Source: Phycisphaerales bacterium UBA1926 (GTDB lineage Bacteria > Planctomycetota > Phycisphaerae > Phycisphaerales > UBA1924). Taken from it: DNA of 6,351 nucleotides. Within the stretch, counting starts at the first letter, position 1; the number at the start of each line of letters is the position of its first letter. The stretch lies in assembly GCA_002337215.1 (NCBI GenBank), contig DDFO01000042.1, forward strand, positions 1 through 6,351. Direction: 5' to 3'. A program made the position numbers and the translations under genes. Below are positions 5,576 through 6,351 of this stretch, one piece after another. Below the pieces are notes generated by a model. That model was given only the letters and a program-made list of their open reading frames with translations, was not told the DNA's origin and did not search any database.

Positions 5576-6351
5576 ATGGCGAACGCTCGGCGCTCTACTG
5601 CGCGCACAAAGAAGACCAAGAAGAAGACCGGCCACGAGTTGGACGGTCGGTACCTGTGGACCCGGCTCGCGTGGCTCGGGCTCGCCGTCGCGTGGCTGCT
5701 GACGGCCACGGCCCTCATCAGCTTCGACGCGGGCGATCCGCCGGGCACCGATGTCTGGCCCCTGAACGGGTCGGTCCAGAACTGGATCGGCGTCGCGGGG
5801 GCGTACACCTCGCACGCGATCCTGTCGCTGGTCGGCATCGCGGCCGTGCCGGCGATGGTCGCCTGGCTGATGGCGCTGGTCTGGTCGGCGGCGGGACGCG
5901 AGTTCAAGCACCCGTTCGTGCGCACGGCGGGGACCGTCCTCATCGTCGGCTCGGTCGCGGGGCTGGCGTATACGCTGGCACCCAACGCGATCCCGGCGCC
6001 GGGGTCCGCGGGCGGCATGGTCGGTGTCTCGGCGGGCGATGAACTGATCGCCCGCACGGGGATGCTCGGGTCGGTGCTCATCCTGCTCGCGGTGCTCGTG
6101 GCAGGGCTGATCCTGGCGTTCGACAGGCTCGTGTTCGTGGCGGCCGGGTGGGTCGCGTCGCTGTTCATGTCGAGCGCGGCGCGGGCAAAGTCGGCGGCAG
6201 CGAAACGGGCGGCGGCGAAGAAGAAGGCCCGCAGCCGGGTCGTCGCGACGGATCTCGAGAACGCGGAGATCGAGATCAAGCAAGGCCGGAAGGGCAGGAA
6301 GCCCAACCTGCGCGAGCGGATCAGCGAGATGGCGGGTGGGATCGGCGGGGG
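5576..6351 (+). CDS. ftsK: DNA translocase FtsK, N-terminal membrane domain (cut by the window end)
   Basis: The first 258 codons of a gene that runs off the right edge with no stop. Residues 1-24 are basic (TKKTKKK) and would face the cytoplasm. Hydrophobic segments follow at about 31-50, 72-103, 117-137, 162-182 and 184-199, which is the four-to-five-helix membrane anchor of FtsK/SpoIIIE proteins. Typical loop features are SFDAGDPPG (49-57), the NWIGVAGAYTSH segment (69-80) and the GGMVG (146-150) stretch before the last helices. From about 202 an Ala/Lys/Arg-rich linker begins (KSAAAKRAAAKKKARSR), leading toward the expected motor. FtsK is a hexameric septal motor that pumps DNA to finish chromosome segregation at division. 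The RecA-like motor with Walker motifs and the gamma DNA-reading domain are outside the window, so the assignment rests on the membrane domain only. ATG 5576 is the first sensible start and follows a -10-like site directly. Confidence 0.8.
   Translation, partial: MANARRSTARTKKTKKKTGHELDGRYLWTRLAWLGLAVAWLLTATALISFDAGDPPGTDVWPLNGSVQNWIGVAGAYTSHAILSLVGIAAVPAMVAWLMALVWSAAGREFKHPFVRTAGTVLIVGSVAGLAYTLAPNAIPAPGSAGGMVGVSAGDELIARTGMLGSVLILLAVLVAGLILAFDRLVFVAAGWVASLFMSSAARAKSAAAKRAAAKKKARSRVVATDLENAEIEIKQGRKGRKPNLRERISEMAGGIGG

Noticed and set aside
3701..6306. Two minus-strand open frames of about 460-480 residues opposite the dehydrogenase and ftsK
   Set aside because: They are Arg/Pro/Ala-rich shadow frames without motifs or ribosome-binding sites, fully explained by third-position G/C on the plus strand.

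Overview
The window is a GC-rich bacterial chromosomal segment. G/C dominates third codon positions, which explains the long spurious open frames on the opposite strand. The best taxonomic guess is a planctomycete, perhaps of the Phycisphaerae. It rests only on base composition, a Tat-exported glycosylasparaginase and the style of the FtsK N-terminus, so it is an inference and not a demonstrated placement. No rRNA, tRNA, CRISPR array, transposase or phage gene was seen.

Layout from left to right. (1) Positions 1-31 look like the last codons of a rightward gene. (2) 64-1233 on the minus strand encodes an exported two-domain protein: a lipocalin-like N-terminal barrel resembling DUF1579, then an AHSA1/SRPBCC domain. 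(3) Transcribed divergently after a 111-bp gap is a ten-helix EamA/DMT-family transporter (1345-2289). (4) The 191-bp gap 2290-2480 is packed with inverted repeats: a terminator-like hairpin at the transporter stop, then a chain of short palindromes of REP/BIME type. (5) A probable two-gene operon follows: a Tat-exported glycosylasparaginase (2481-3704) with every catalytic residue at the expected spacing, then, 23 bp later and with a good Shine-Dalgarno, a 2-oxoglutarate-semialdehyde (2,5-dioxovalerate) dehydrogenase (3728-5452). A 12-bp perfect hairpin overlaps the operon's last stop codon. (6) After a 123-bp gap, 5576 starts an FtsK-type DNA translocase. The window ends after its membrane domain, before the motor.

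How the parts work together: only the asparaginase and dehydrogenase are convincingly linked, by tight spacing and one promoter-like site. The first would act outside the cytoplasmic membrane on aspartyl-amide substrates such as glycoasparagine. The second would act in the cytoplasm, oxidising 2-oxoglutarate semialdehyde to 2-oxoglutarate. The transporter, the secreted AHSA1 protein and FtsK look like independent neighbours.

The most unusual signals are regulatory or structural. Three rightward genes that should begin their own transcripts (transporter, asparaginase, ftsK) each lack a Shine-Dalgarno and carry a TANNNT/GATAAT -10-like hexamer 5-7 nt before the ATG, as expected for leaderless mRNAs. 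The palindrome cluster at 2305-2435 is the other. I saw no clear new biochemical system.
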